This document shows, piece after piece, positions 8,750-17,800 of a stretch of DNA of 64,000 bases (its first letter is position 1; the number at the start of each line of letters is the position of its first letter). The notes under the pieces are model-generated. The model was given only the letters and a program-made list of their open reading frames with translations. It was not told where the DNA came from and made no database searches. Made by a program: the position numbers and the translations under genes. The stretch covers positions 620,001 through 684,000 of the forward strand of contig NC_007953.1 in NCBI RefSeq assembly GCF_000013645.1, written 5' to 3'. The stretch is from Paraburkholderia xenovorans LB400 (GTDB lineage: Bacteria; Pseudomonadota; Gammaproteobacteria; Burkholderiales; Burkholderiaceae).

Positions 8750-10168
8750 TCAGCGCGATGCGCTGTGCAGCGCAGCGTACGTGCGCGCATAGGGCCGCAG
8801 CCCGGAGCCGATCAACCAGAGACCGAGCAGCGCCGAAGGAGCGGCAGTCAGCGCGAGCGAATAGCGCAGCGCGGTATCCTGATGAAAAAGATGTTCGGTG
8901 AGAAGTGCGACGGCGGTCGGGCCGAGGCCGATTCCGAGCAGCCCCGCAAGCAGCAGATAGAGTGCGATCGCCTGGCCGCGCAGGCGGTTCGGCACGACTG
9001 CCTGAATCGATGTCGGAGCCGCAGCCTGTGCGATCGACAAGCCGAGCAGGTTGACGAACAGCAGCGCTAACGCGAGCGGCGCATTCGGCATCAGTGGCCA
9101 CAGCGCGGAAGGGACGGCGAACAGGCACGCTCCGGCCAGCGCCACGCGAAATCGGGCAGCCACTATGCCACGCGCGGCCCATCGGTCGCTCAACGCGCCG
9201 CTGGCGAGCGTGCCCGCGGCTCCCGCAACGGCGACGATGATGCCGAGCAGTGCGCCCGAGTGCGAAGGGGGCATGCCGAAGCTGCGTGCGAAGAGCGCGG
9301 GTGCCCACGCGAGCGCGCCATAGCCGATGATCGACAGGAGTGCCGGATAGGTCAGCACGCGCGTGAACGTGCCGGCATGAGTGCGCAGATAGTGCGCGAA
9401 TTCGCGCACGGACGCCGCGCGTTCGTCGGCGACGGAAGCCGTAGTCTCGTGACGTACGGGCTCGCGCACGGACGCGAGCATGAGCAGCGCGAGCGGCAAC
9501 GAGGGCAGCGCAGCGGCAACGAAGGCCACGCGCCAGGCCGGCACTTCGCCGAATCCGGCCACCGCTATGCCGGCGGCGGGGATGATGGCAAGCAGCCAGC
9601 CGCCGAGCAGCAACGACGTGCCGGAGCCTATGGCGAGCGATGTGTAGTAGACCGCGAGCGCGCGGCCGCGTCGGGCAGGCTCGACGCAATCGGCGATCAG
9701 CGAATAGGCGGCCGGCGCCAGCACGGCCTCGCCGATGCCTACGCCGACACGCGCCAGCAGCAATTGCGTGTAGGTCTGGCCGAATGCGAACAGCGCGGTG
9801 GCGACGCCCCAGAACACGAGGCCCGCACAAATCAGATTGCGTCGGCTGCCGCGATCGACGAGGCGTCCGAGCGGCAGCCCGGCGAGCGTGTAGAAAACCG
9901 CGAACGCATAGCCCTGAAGCAGGCTGAACGCGGTGTCGGAGATGCCGAACTCCCGGCGTAGCGGTCCGACGACCAGCGACGGCAGCTGGCGGTCCATCTG
10001 GGACATCAGCGTGACGACGAACAGCACGCCGATCACATACCAGGCATAGCTGGCCGATGGATATTGCGCGGCCGTTTGCGCCGCTGACGACGCCCAACGT
10101 TCGTCCGGCGTCCGGGATATCGGGGCAGGTTGCAAATCAGTCTCCGTCGTGAGGGGGCAAAGCGGCAT
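8750..10168 (-). CDS. MFS transporter, spinster-like
   Basis: A 472-residue major facilitator with about 12 hydrophobic segments and an N-terminal cytoplasmic tail of about 40 residues. The first helix is followed by a D-R-Q-L-P-S motif, and the loop 2-3 signature is G-L-P-L-G-R-L-V-D-R-G-S-R-R. The L-x-R-x-G-V-G-I-G-E-A-x-L-x-P segment is typical of the spinster/ACS-like branch. It probably imports or exports an organic acid of the neighbouring pathways across the inner membrane. No ribosome site stands out before 10168. A second, arginine-rich frame across the same region is only a shadow. Confidence 0.88.
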   Translation of the reverse strand: MPLCPLTTETDLQPAPISRTPDERWASSAAQTAAQYPSASYAWYVIGVLFVVTLMSQMDRQLPSLVVGPLRREFGISDTAFSLLQGYAFAVFYTLAGLPLGRLVDRGSRRNLICAGLVFWGVATALFAFGQTYTQLLLARVGVGIGEAVLAPAAYSLIADCVEPARRGRALAVYYTSLAIGSGTSLLLGGWLLAIIPAAGIAVAGFGEVPAWRVAFVAAALPSLPLALLMLASVREPVRHETTASVADERAASVREFAHYLRTHAGTFTRVLTYPALLSIIGYGALAWAPALFARSFGMPPSHSGALLGIIVAVAGAAGTLASGALSDRWAARGIVAARFRVALAGACLFAVPSALWPLMPNAPLALALLFVNLLGLSIAQAAAPTSIQAVVPNRLRGQAIALYLLLAGLLGIGLGPTAVALLTEHLFHQDTALRYSLALTAAPSALLGLWLIGSGLRPYARTYAALHSASR

Positions 10169-10206
10169 GCGCGCGGCGCGATGGTTCCCGGTGCGGCCCG
10201 CGCGCG

Positions 10207-11067
10207 TTAGCCTGCTTCGGGCTGCGGTACTGCGCCGCGCGCCTTGACCGCCTCGTAGAAGTCGCGCTTGAGCGTCGGGTAGTAGGCGATTTGCCCGCCC
10301 ATGCCGCCGGCAATGTCGATCGACGCCGCGCTGATGAAACTGGCGTAATCGCTTGCGAGAAACAACGCCATCCCCGCGACGTCCTCAGGCTTGCCGAAGC
10401 GTCCAAGCGGCACGACTTTCAGGACCATCTGGTCGAACTCCTCTCGCGAGCATCCCGCCGGCATCTCACGGTAGTGTCGGTCCCACTGGCCAGTATCGAT
10501 CCAGCCCATGTTGAGCGTGTTGACGAGGATGTTGTCCTTTGCGAGCGACATGCCGAGCGACTTCGACATCGCGATGCAGGCTGCGCGGTTGACCACCGAT
10601 GGAATGCCGTCCGGCGTCGGCACCACGCCGGCCAGCGCGTTGATTTCGACGATGCGTCCCCAGCGCTGTTGGCGCATGTGCGGCACGACCGCCTGCACGA
10701 AACGGAAGTGTCCCATTTGCAGCACGTTCGCGTGTTCGAGAATCTGCTCGGGTGTCAGGGTTTCCAGATTGCCGCCACGCCCCTGGCCGGCGTTGTTGAT
10801 CAGCACGTCGACCCCCCCCCAGCGCGCGGCGATGTCTTCGACGAATTGCCGAACCCCGGCCGTGTCCGTGACGTCGACGGCGCGGGCGATCACGTCGCCT
10901 GCACCGCGAGACTGAAGGTCCGCGCCGGCGGCTTCGAGGTCGGCGGCGGTGCGTGCGCAGATGGCGACACGCGCGCCTTCCGCGGCGAATGCGCGGGCAA
11001 TCGCGCGGCCGATGCCGCGCGACGCACCGGTGACGATGACACGCTTGTTGCGAAGGTCGATATGCAT
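10207..11067 (-). CDS. SDR-family protein lacking the Ser-Tyr-Lys catalytic residues
   Basis: A 286-residue short-chain dehydrogenase fold. The nucleotide site is intact (T-G-A-S-R-G-I-G near residues 13-20; N-N-A-G). The catalytic part is not: the usual I-S-S strand reads E-I-N-A-L-A-G, and the Y-x3-K position reads S-V-V-N-R, so Ser, Tyr and Lys all appear lost. The protein may bind NAD(P) without classical dehydrogenase chemistry or use other residues. The ATG at 11067-11065 has AGGAGA just upstream and gives the standard SDR start; the frame extends further upstream. It is transcribed towards the MFS gene, 38 bases away, probably as an operon. Confidence 0.87.
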   Translation of the reverse strand: MHIDLRNKRVIVTGASRGIGRAIARAFAAEGARVAICARTAADLEAAGADLQSRGAGDVIARAVDVTDTAGVRQFVEDIAARWGGVDVLINNAGQGRGGNLETLTPEQILEHANVLQMGHFRFVQAVVPHMRQQRWGRIVEINALAGVVPTPDGIPSVVNRAACIAMSKSLGMSLAKDNILVNTLNMGWIDTGQWDRHYREMPAGCSREEFDQMVLKVVPLGRFGKPEDVAGMALFLASDYASFISAASIDIAGGMGGQIAYYPTLKRDFYEAVKARGAVPQPEAG

Positions 11068-11163
11068 CAGGTCTCCTGATTCGGTCGCGGCGAGCGACGC
11101 GTTCGTTGGATTGTCCTTGCTGGCCGTGCGCCTGGCGGCCACGGACGATGGATTGTCCGTCAA

Positions 11164-11193
11164 ATTATAGACACATATACATATTGTGTTCAA
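11164..11193 (-). promoter_or_regulatory. Sigma70-like promoter of the 11067 SDR gene
   Basis: On the minus strand: TTGAAC (11193-11188), an 18-base AT-rich spacer and a consensus TATAAT (11169-11164), about 95 bases before the start codon. The -35 box overlaps a GTTCAATATTAT element that recurs with one change at 42777-42788. Confidence 0.65.
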
Positions 11194-11795
11194 TATTATT
11201 GGGCCAGGGATAACCGGAGTTGCAAACGATCGCGAGATACCTGCACGAAGTGAAAATCTGTGCGAGTTAGCGGCGGCATCTTCGGTATGACGGGCCGTAT
11301 CGCTGTGATCGCGTTGTTCGCATCGTCGTCACTGTCGTCACTAAAGGAAGACAGCGGGTGCGCTGCACCATTCATCAATGCCGGGCCGACGGAGTTTGCG
11401 TTGTAATGGGCAGAATGCACGTGTTGTCGGTTTGGTGGTATCGCGAGCGCATGTCCGCTTCGGTCGTTTGAGGTTCCGTCAAGCAGGCCTCCATGGGGCA
11501 TTCGTTTCGGGCGCCCGTCCGGGTGATACACAGTAGACACAAATCGAATAAGTGTGTACGTTTTTGAATGCCGGGCGATCCTTTGAATGCCGCGCAAGCC
11601 GGTTACGCAATGAATCAAGGCATCTCGCCGTGAGAACAGGATAGAAGAAACTGTGCGCAAGCAAATGTCAGGAAAGCATGGCAGGCATTTCACGACGGGG
11701 AATCTGTTTGCTGACGGTTAGCGCACGGCGTCTGAAGCGGATTCGCAGCAGCCACGTGCTGGAAAGGCATTGCCAGGCTGGCTAAAGCGTCCTGA

Positions 11796-11811
11796 AATTA
11801 TCCTGATAATT
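11796..11811. promoter_or_regulatory. Perfect 7-2-7 palindrome, possible operator
   Basis: AATTATC, two bases, then GATAATT, in the gene-free region 218 bases before the chemoreceptor gene. It is short and AT-rich like a dimeric repressor or activator site. No regulator can be assigned. Confidence 0.4.
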
Positions 11812-11844
11812 AAGACGTCCTTATCGATGGACGATGGTGCCGGT

Positions 11845-11988
11845 ATCCGTGACTGTCTGATTCTGGCAGGTGGAGAACCGCGACTTGAGCTTCTTGCGGT
11901 CGCTCAAGACACCACTGAACGACAGTCCTGCCATGGTCATGGATATCCCCTATGCAACTGTCTCCGGTGCAAGCCGATAGTCACGGAT
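11845..11988 (+). ncRNA. Candidate structured leader RNA upstream of the chemoreceptor gene
   Basis: Several complementary arms are nested in 144 bases: an outer 10-bp pair (ATCCGTGACT 11845-11854 with AGTCACGGAT 11979-11988), a 7-bp pair (TGGCAGG 11864-11870 with CCTGCCA 11927-11933), an inner 7-bp hairpin (CTTGAGC 11884-11890 with GCTCAAG 11902-11908), and a GACTGTC/GACAGTC pair (11851-11857 with 11921-11927) that crosses the second and overlaps the first. Mutually exclusive helices just before a start codon (12029) are what a switching 5' leader would show. It matches no riboswitch class that I can recognise; it could also be chance or a relic element. Confidence 0.35.
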
Positions 11989-12028
11989 TGAGGCGCCTCG
12001 GTGCCGGACGATACGCTACGGAACAATC

Positions 12029-13648
12029 ATGCTAAAAAATCTGAGTATCCGCAGTCGGCTGGCGGTTTTTGCCGCCATCTTCGTTGTGCTGATGCTGATG
12101 GTGATCGCCATTGCGTCCGGCACGCTCAAGTTGACCAACGGGACCCTGCGTGACGCGCAGCGCAGTTCTGCGGCGATGATGTCGCTCAAGTCCAGCGCTG
12201 AACAACTGCTGCGGGTGCGCGTCGAACTGGGCGGCTACGAGACGGAGACGCTGTTCGGCGCCGGCAAATCAACCGAGGGTCTGCTGCAGCGCGCGCATCA
12301 GATGTTGATCGAGTCGAACGACGAGTTTCGCGCGTACGCAAACGGTCCGTTCCACAGCGAGGACGAGGCGCGCCTCGCGCGGGCCGCCGCGCAGGCGCGC
12401 ACGGCATTCGTCGAGCACGTGCTCGAACCGGAACACAAGGCGCTCGTCGACAATGACTTCAACACGTTCCGCTCGATCGAGGGCGAAGGGGCCGCGCGCT
12501 ATTACGCGGCCTACACGAAGACAATCGACGAGCTCGAGCAGTACCAGACACAGGTTCAGCAACGGGACACCGACACGGCTACCGCACGCTTTCACTATTC
12601 GCTGGTGGTGTTCGCGGTGCTCGCCGCGCTCGGCGTCCTGATGGCCCTTGCTGCCAGCAGACGGGTGACGGCGGCGATCGTGAATCCGGTTGATCAGGCA
12701 ATCCGCCATTTCGAGAGCATCGCCGCCGGTGATCTGACGATCGACGTGCGCGTGCGCTCGCGCGACGAATTGGGCCGCCTGCTGACCGCGCTCATGCAAA
12801 TGCGTGAGGGGCTTTCAAACACCGTGTCGCGCGTGCGCGGCAGCACCGATGCGATCGCGCTCGGCGCGAACGAAATCGCCGCCGGCAACGCCGATCTGTC
12901 GAGCCGCACGTCACAGCAGGCCGCCGCGCTCGAGGAGACAGCGGCAAGCCTCGAAGAGCTGTCAGCGATGGTCAGGCAGAACACCGCCAGCGCGAAGCAG
13001 GCGAACCACTTCGCACAAGGTGCGTTCGATACGGTGACGCGCGGCGCCGACTTCGTCACGCGCGTGACCGAGACGATGAGCGAGATTTCGACTTCGTCGC
13101 GCAAGGTCGCGGAAATTACCGGCATCATTGAAGGCATCGCGTTCCAGACCAACATCCTTGCGCTGAATGCCGCTGTCGAGGCGGCGCGTGCTGGCGAACA
13201 GGGACGCGGCTTCGCGGTGGTGGCCTCCGAGGTGCGGAGTCTGGCGCAACGCTCGGGCACCGCCGCGAAGGAGATCAAGGATCTGATCGCGGAATCGGGC
13301 GCGAGCGTCGAACAGGGCACGATGCTGGTCCACGATGCACGCCGCACGATGGAAGAGGCACGCGAAGCCGTGGGCCGCGTGACCGGCATCATGGGAGAGA
13401 TCGAGGCCGCGGCGCTGGAGCAGAGTGACGGCATCGAGCAGGTCAACAAGTCGATCGCACAGATCGACAAAGTCACGCAGCGCAACGCAGCGCTCGTCGA
13501 GGAGGCGGCGGCAGCAGCGAATTCGCTCGAGGAGCAGGCCGACGTACTGCGCAACGCGGTGGCGGTGTTCCGGACCGGCGGCGATGCCGGGGCGCAGCAC
13601 GGCAGTGCGGCGTACCTGGCGGGCAGCGTGGAGCCCGCGCTGAGTTAG
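12029..13648 (+). CDS. Methyl-accepting chemotaxis protein
   Basis: A 539-residue chemoreceptor. TM1 is at about residues 10-30, followed by a roughly 160-residue Tar-like four-helix periplasmic domain. TM2 is at about 192-212, then a HAMP domain (P-V-D-Q-A-I-R-H-F-E) and the signalling domain. The hairpin-tip core (G-I-A-F-Q-T-N-I-L-A-L-N-A-A-V-E-A-A-R-A) is fully conserved. Flanking Q/E-rich helices offer methylation sites. There is no C-terminal CheR-binding pentapeptide. It senses an external ligand and controls the CheA kinase. Its place among catabolic genes suggests taxis towards a pathway substrate; it is preceded by an unusual long leader. Confidence 0.96.
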   Translation: MLKNLSIRSRLAVFAAIFVVLMLMVIAIASGTLKLTNGTLRDAQRSSAAMMSLKSSAEQLLRVRVELGGYETETLFGAGKSTEGLLQRAHQMLIESNDEFRAYANGPFHSEDEARLARAAAQARTAFVEHVLEPEHKALVDNDFNTFRSIEGEGAARYYAAYTKTIDELEQYQTQVQQRDTDTATARFHYSLVVFAVLAALGVLMALAASRRVTAAIVNPVDQAIRHFESIAAGDLTIDVRVRSRDELGRLLTALMQMREGLSNTVSRVRGSTDAIALGANEIAAGNADLSSRTSQQAAALEETAASLEELSAMVRQNTASAKQANHFAQGAFDTVTRGADFVTRVTETMSEISTSSRKVAEITGIIEGIAFQTNILALNAAVEAARAGEQGRGFAVVASEVRSLAQRSGTAAKEIKDLIAESGASVEQGTMLVHDARRTMEEAREAVGRVTGIMGEIEAAALEQSDGIEQVNKSIAQIDKVTQRNAALVEEAAAAANSLEEQADVLRNAVAVFRTGGDAGAQHGSAAYLAGSVEPALS

Positions 13649-13742
13649 CGCAGAGACGGGATTCGACGGCAGCGCTCGCGTGCCTGGCTGGCCGCGAGCG
13701 ATACCTGCACGTCAACGCACGTCCTCCTCGTTGACCTGGCGT

Positions 13743-13772
13743 TATACCGTCGTCCCATATACCGTCGTCCCA
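13743..13772. repeat. Two perfect 15-bp tandem repeats
   Basis: The 15-base unit TATACCGTCGTCCCA occurs twice head to tail (13743-13757 and 13758-13772) in the 199-base gap between the convergent chemoreceptor and LysR genes. It has no visible function and could be replication slippage or a paired binding site. Confidence 0.7.
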
Positions 13773-13847
13773 ATCAGGCATGGAGTTCTGAAGTGGGCAA
13801 ATCGCACGGGTGGTGCGCTTCTGGTCCGCCATGCCGCTTGCGGTCTC

Positions 13848-14762
13848 CTAGTCCGCCTCGCCGCTGTTGACCTGAATGAGGAAGTGCCGCAACTGCTGGG
13901 CGGCAGGCGCGAGCGCGGCACCGGGGCGCCATATCAGGCCCACTTCCATGGGCGGGATGGAATCCACGACCGGGCGCGCGTCGATGCGCGTGCCGTCGAG
14001 CGACCATGCCCGAAAGAGCATGTCCGACAGCACCGTCACACCGAAGCCGTTCGCGACCAGCCCGCGCACGGCTTCCATCGAGCCGGTCCGGAACGCGATA
14101 TTCGGTTGCATGCCCTTCGCTTGCCAGTAGCGTGTCGTCGACGCTTCGCCTTCATCGACAGTAAGCAGGATGTACGGATGCATGGCGATGTCGGCCAGCG
14201 ACATGCTGGCGGCGTGCGCGAGCGGATGCGAGGGTGCAGTCCAGAGCTGGCGTCGCGAGCGGATCAGGATCCGATGCTCGAACGCGTCGAGCCTCGGTGT
14301 GTTCGATACGAGCGTGACGCCGAGATCGATCGTGCCGTCCAGCACGGCATTCTCTATTACGGCGCGATCCATGTCGCGCAGGTCCAGTTCAATGGCTGGA
14401 AAGCTCGCGCGAAAGCGCGCGAGCAGCTCCGGCAGGAAGTAGCCGAGCACCGCATAGGAGGCGGCGATCCGCACCGTTCCGGAGGTCGCGCGCGCGCCAG
14501 CGCGTGGCTTGTGCATCGCGTCGCGCACCGAATCGAGGACGTGGCGCGCGTGATGATAGAAGTCGTGGCCGTCGACCGTCATGGTGACGCCGTGCGCGCC
14601 GCGATCGAAGAGCTTCGTGCCGAGCGCCTGTTCCAGCGCAATTACCGCGTTCGTGATGGCGGACTGCGACACGTGCTCGTTCGTGGCGGCCATCGAAAAC
14701 TGTCCCGCGCGCGCGGCGGCGATGAAGTAGCGAAGCTGTCTCAGTGTGATGTCTTTTGCCAT
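13848..14762 (-). CDS. LysR-family transcriptional regulator
   Basis: A 304-residue LysR-type regulator. The N-terminal winged HTH contains S-Q-S-A-I-T-N-A-V-I-A-L-E-Q-x-L-G-T-K-L-F-D-R (about residues 30-53), and the rest is the periplasmic-binding-like effector domain. It diverges from the oxidoreductase gene with 94 bases between the starts, the classical LysR arrangement, so it probably autoregulates and controls that gene. A decayed relative of this regulator lies near 56.2-56.6 kb and shares the R-I-D-A-R and A-F-R-T-x-S-M-E-A segments. Confidence 0.94.
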   Translation of the reverse strand: MAKDITLRQLRYFIAAARAGQFSMAATNEHVSQSAITNAVIALEQALGTKLFDRGAHGVTMTVDGHDFYHHARHVLDSVRDAMHKPRAGARATSGTVRIAASYAVLGYFLPELLARFRASFPAIELDLRDMDRAVIENAVLDGTIDLGVTLVSNTPRLDAFEHRILIRSRRQLWTAPSHPLAHAASMSLADIAMHPYILLTVDEGEASTTRYWQAKGMQPNIAFRTGSMEAVRGLVANGFGVTVLSDMLFRAWSLDGTRIDARPVVDSIPPMEVGLIWRPGAALAPAAQQLRHFLIQVNSGEAD

Positions 14763-14797
14763 GCGTTTTTCGGATGCGAGGCTTGCGTATTTGTGGT

Positions 14798-14826
14798 TTT
14801 ACCAGCCAAACCGGCCTCTCTATACT
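14798..14826 (+). promoter_or_regulatory. Sigma70-like promoter of the oxidoreductase gene
   Basis: TTTACC (14798-14803), a 17-base spacer and TATACT (14821-14826), in the LysR/oxidoreductase divergent gap. The start codon follows at 14857. The weak -35 box suits LysR-type activation. Confidence 0.5.
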
Positions 14827-14856
14827 GACCCGAAACATCTATCGGGGACAAGTGCC

Positions 14857-17800
14857 ATGAATGCGCCAGTATCGCCTTCGCACGCGGCGGAGCTAGCCGC
14901 CGTCACGCTCGACGACAAGTACACGCTCGAGCGCGGACGCATCTACATCAGCGGCACGCAAGCGCTCGTGCGCCTGCCGATGCTGCAGAAAGAGCGCGAC
15001 CGGCGCGCGGGCCTGAACACCGCCGGCTACATCTCGGGCTATCGCGGCTCGCCGCTCGGCGGTCTCGACCTCGCGCTATGGAATGCGAAGCAGCATCTGC
15101 ACGAGCATGACGTCGTGTTCCAGCCGGGCGTCAACGAGGATCTCGCCGCGACCGCGGTGTGGGGCACGCAGCAGATCAATCTGTGGCCCGGCGCGCGGTA
15201 CGACGGCGTGTTCGGCATGTGGTACGGAAAGGGGCCGGGCGTCGACCGCAGCGGCGACGTGTTCCGTCACGCGAATTCCGCTGGCACGGATGCGCGTGGC
15301 GGCGTGCTCGTGCTCGCGGGCGACGATCACGGAGCGAAATCGTCGTCGGTTGCGCACGAGTCCGAGCACACCCTGATCGCGAGCGGCATTCCGGTACTGT
15401 ACCCGTCGAGCGTGCAGGAGTACATCGATTACGGGCTGCACGGCTGGGCGATGAGCCGCTATTCAGGCTTGTGGGTCGCGATGAAGTGCGTGACCGATGT
15501 GGTTGAATCGACCGCTTCGATCGACATCGACCCCGAGCGGGTGCAGATCCGGGTGCCGGATGACTACCCGTTGCCGGACGGCGGTCTCAACATCCGCTGG
15601 CCGGACCCGCCGCTCGTGCAGGAAACGCGTCTGCTCGATCACAAATGGTACGCGGCGCTCGCGTATGTCCGCGCGAACCGGCTCAATCGCATCGTGATCG
15701 ACGCGCCGAACCCGCGCTTCGGCATCATGACGGCGGGCAAGGCCTATCTCGACGTGCGGCAGGCGCTGCTCGATCTCGGGCTCGACGATGCAACCTGTGC
15801 GCGCGTGGGCATCCGCGTGATGAAGGTCGGCTGCGTGTGGCCGCTCGATGCGCAGGACGCGCGCCGCTTCGCGCAAGGGCTGGAGGAAATTCTGGTTGTC
15901 GAGGAAAAACGCCAGGTCCTCGAATATGCGTTGAAGGAGGAGCTCTACAACTGGCGCGAGGACGTGCGGCCGAAGATCTACGGCAAGTTCGACGAACGCG
16001 ACAACGAAGGCGGTGAGTGGTCGGTGCCGCGAGGTGACTGGCTGCTGCCCGCGCATCACGAACTGTCGCCGGCGCTGATCGCGAAGGCGATCGCGCGCCG
16101 GTTGGCGAAGGCCGATCTGCCGCCCGAGGTCGCCGCGCGCATCGCCGGGCGGGTCGCCGTCATCGAGGGCAAGGAGCGGGACGCCGCGCAGCCGCGCCTC
16201 GCCGCGGAACGTCCGCCGTGGTTCTGCTCGGGCTGCCCGCACAACACCTCGACGAAGGTCCCCGAAGGCTCACGTGCGCTCGCCGGCATCGGCTGTCATT
16301 ACATGGCGATGTGGATGGACCGCCGGACCGAGACGTTCAGCCAGATGGGCGGCGAGGGCGTCGCATGGCTCGGCCAGATGCATTTCACCGGCGAGCAGCA
16401 CGTGTTCGTCAACCTGGGCGACGGCACGTACTTTCATTCCGGCTCGCTCGCCATTCGCGCGGCGGTTGCTGCACGCGCGAACGTTACCTACAAGATCCTC
16501 TATAACGACGCGGTGGCGATGACGGGCGGACAGCCGGTGGACGGTGTGCTGAGCGTGCCGCAGATCGCGTTTCAGGCCGTCGCGGAAGGCGTGGCGCGCG
16601 TCGTCATCGTGACCGATGAGCCGCAGAAGTACACCTCGGCCGTGCGCTTGCCGGAGGGCGTCGGCGTGCACCATCGCGACCGGCTGGATGCGATCCAGCA
16701 TGAGCTTCGTGCCACGCCTGGCACGACCCTGCTGATCTACGACCAGACCTGCGCGACCGAGAAACGCCGGCGCCGCAAACGGGGCACGTATCCCGATCCC
16801 GCCAGGCGGGCGTTCATCAACGATGCGGTCTGCGAGGGTTGCGGCGACTGCTCGGTGCAGTCCAACTGCCTGTCGGTCGAGCCGCTCGATACACCGCTCG
16901 GTACCAAGCGCAGGATCAATCAGTCCTCGTGTAACAAGGACTTTTCCTGCGTGAAGGGATTTTGTCCGAGCTTCACGACTGCGGAAGGCGCGCAGCCGCG
17001 CAAGCCGTCCGGCGTCGGGGGCGCGGCACCGTTGCCCGACTTCACGCAACTGCCGCAGCCGCGGATCGAAGCGACTGACCGGCCGTACGGCATTCTCGTG
17101 GCTGGCGTGGGCGGCACAGGCGTCGTGACGATCGGCGGCCTGCTCGGCATGGCCGCGCATCTCGAACGCAAGGGCGTTGTCGTGCTCGATATGGCCGGCC
17201 TCGCCCAGAAAGGTGGCGCGGTGACGAGCCACGTGCAGATCGCGCCCACGCCGGCCCACTTGCACGCGACGCGGATCGGCACGGGCGAAGCGCGTCTCGT
17301 GATTGGCTGCGACGCGATCGTGTCGGCGTCGGCGGAGGCGTTGTCGAAGATGCGGCGCGGCATCACGCGTGCCGCGATCAACAGCGGCGCGACCCCGACC
17401 GCCGGGTTCGTCCAGAATCCCGACTGGACGTTCCCGGGCGCGCAGACCGAACAACTGCTGCGCGAAAATATCGGCGAAGACTGCTCGTTCGTCGATGCGA
17501 ACCAGCTGGCGCTCACGCTGCTCGGCGATACGATCTATACCAATCCGCTGCTGCTCGGCTTCGCATGGCAGAAAGGCTGGCTGCCGCTCGGCTACGCGAG
17601 CCTGACCCGCGCGATCGAGCTCAACGGCGTGGCCGTCGAGAAGAACCGTCTTGCCTTCGACTGGGGACGCTTCGTGGCGCAACATGGTGCGGACGAAGCG
17701 GCGCGCGCTGCTGGGCGGCGCGACGCGCAGCAGGCGATCGTGCTGCGGTTACCCGAAACGCTGGACGCGCTGATCGCAAACCACGCGCAATGGTTGACCG

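Larger units (their letters stand above)
11068..12028. other. Long gene-free region upstream of the SDR and MCP genes
   Basis: This 961-base stretch has no open frame with family features; a 165-codon minus-strand frame (11196-11693) has no motif or credible start context. It holds the SDR promoter (11164-11193), a CGTTTGA/TCAA element (11464-11483), a perfect 7-2-7 palindrome (11796-11811) and a leader with several mutually competing stems (11845-11988). GC is lower than in the flanking genes. Confidence 0.6.

Noticed and set aside
8718..10097. Arg-rich 459-codon frame across the MFS gene
   Set aside because: It is the shifted shadow of the MFS frame (8750-10168), with no hydrophobic segments or motifs.
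11196..11693. 165-codon minus-strand frame in the gene-free region
   Set aside because: No family motif, mixed low-GC codon use, no ribosome site; the composition does not fit a conserved protein.
11830..11940. Cobalamin or glycine riboswitch
   Set aside because: GGTGCC, CCACTG and CCTGCC strings recall parts of the cobalamin aptamer, but order, spacing and the rest of the core are wrong; the glycine core is absent too.
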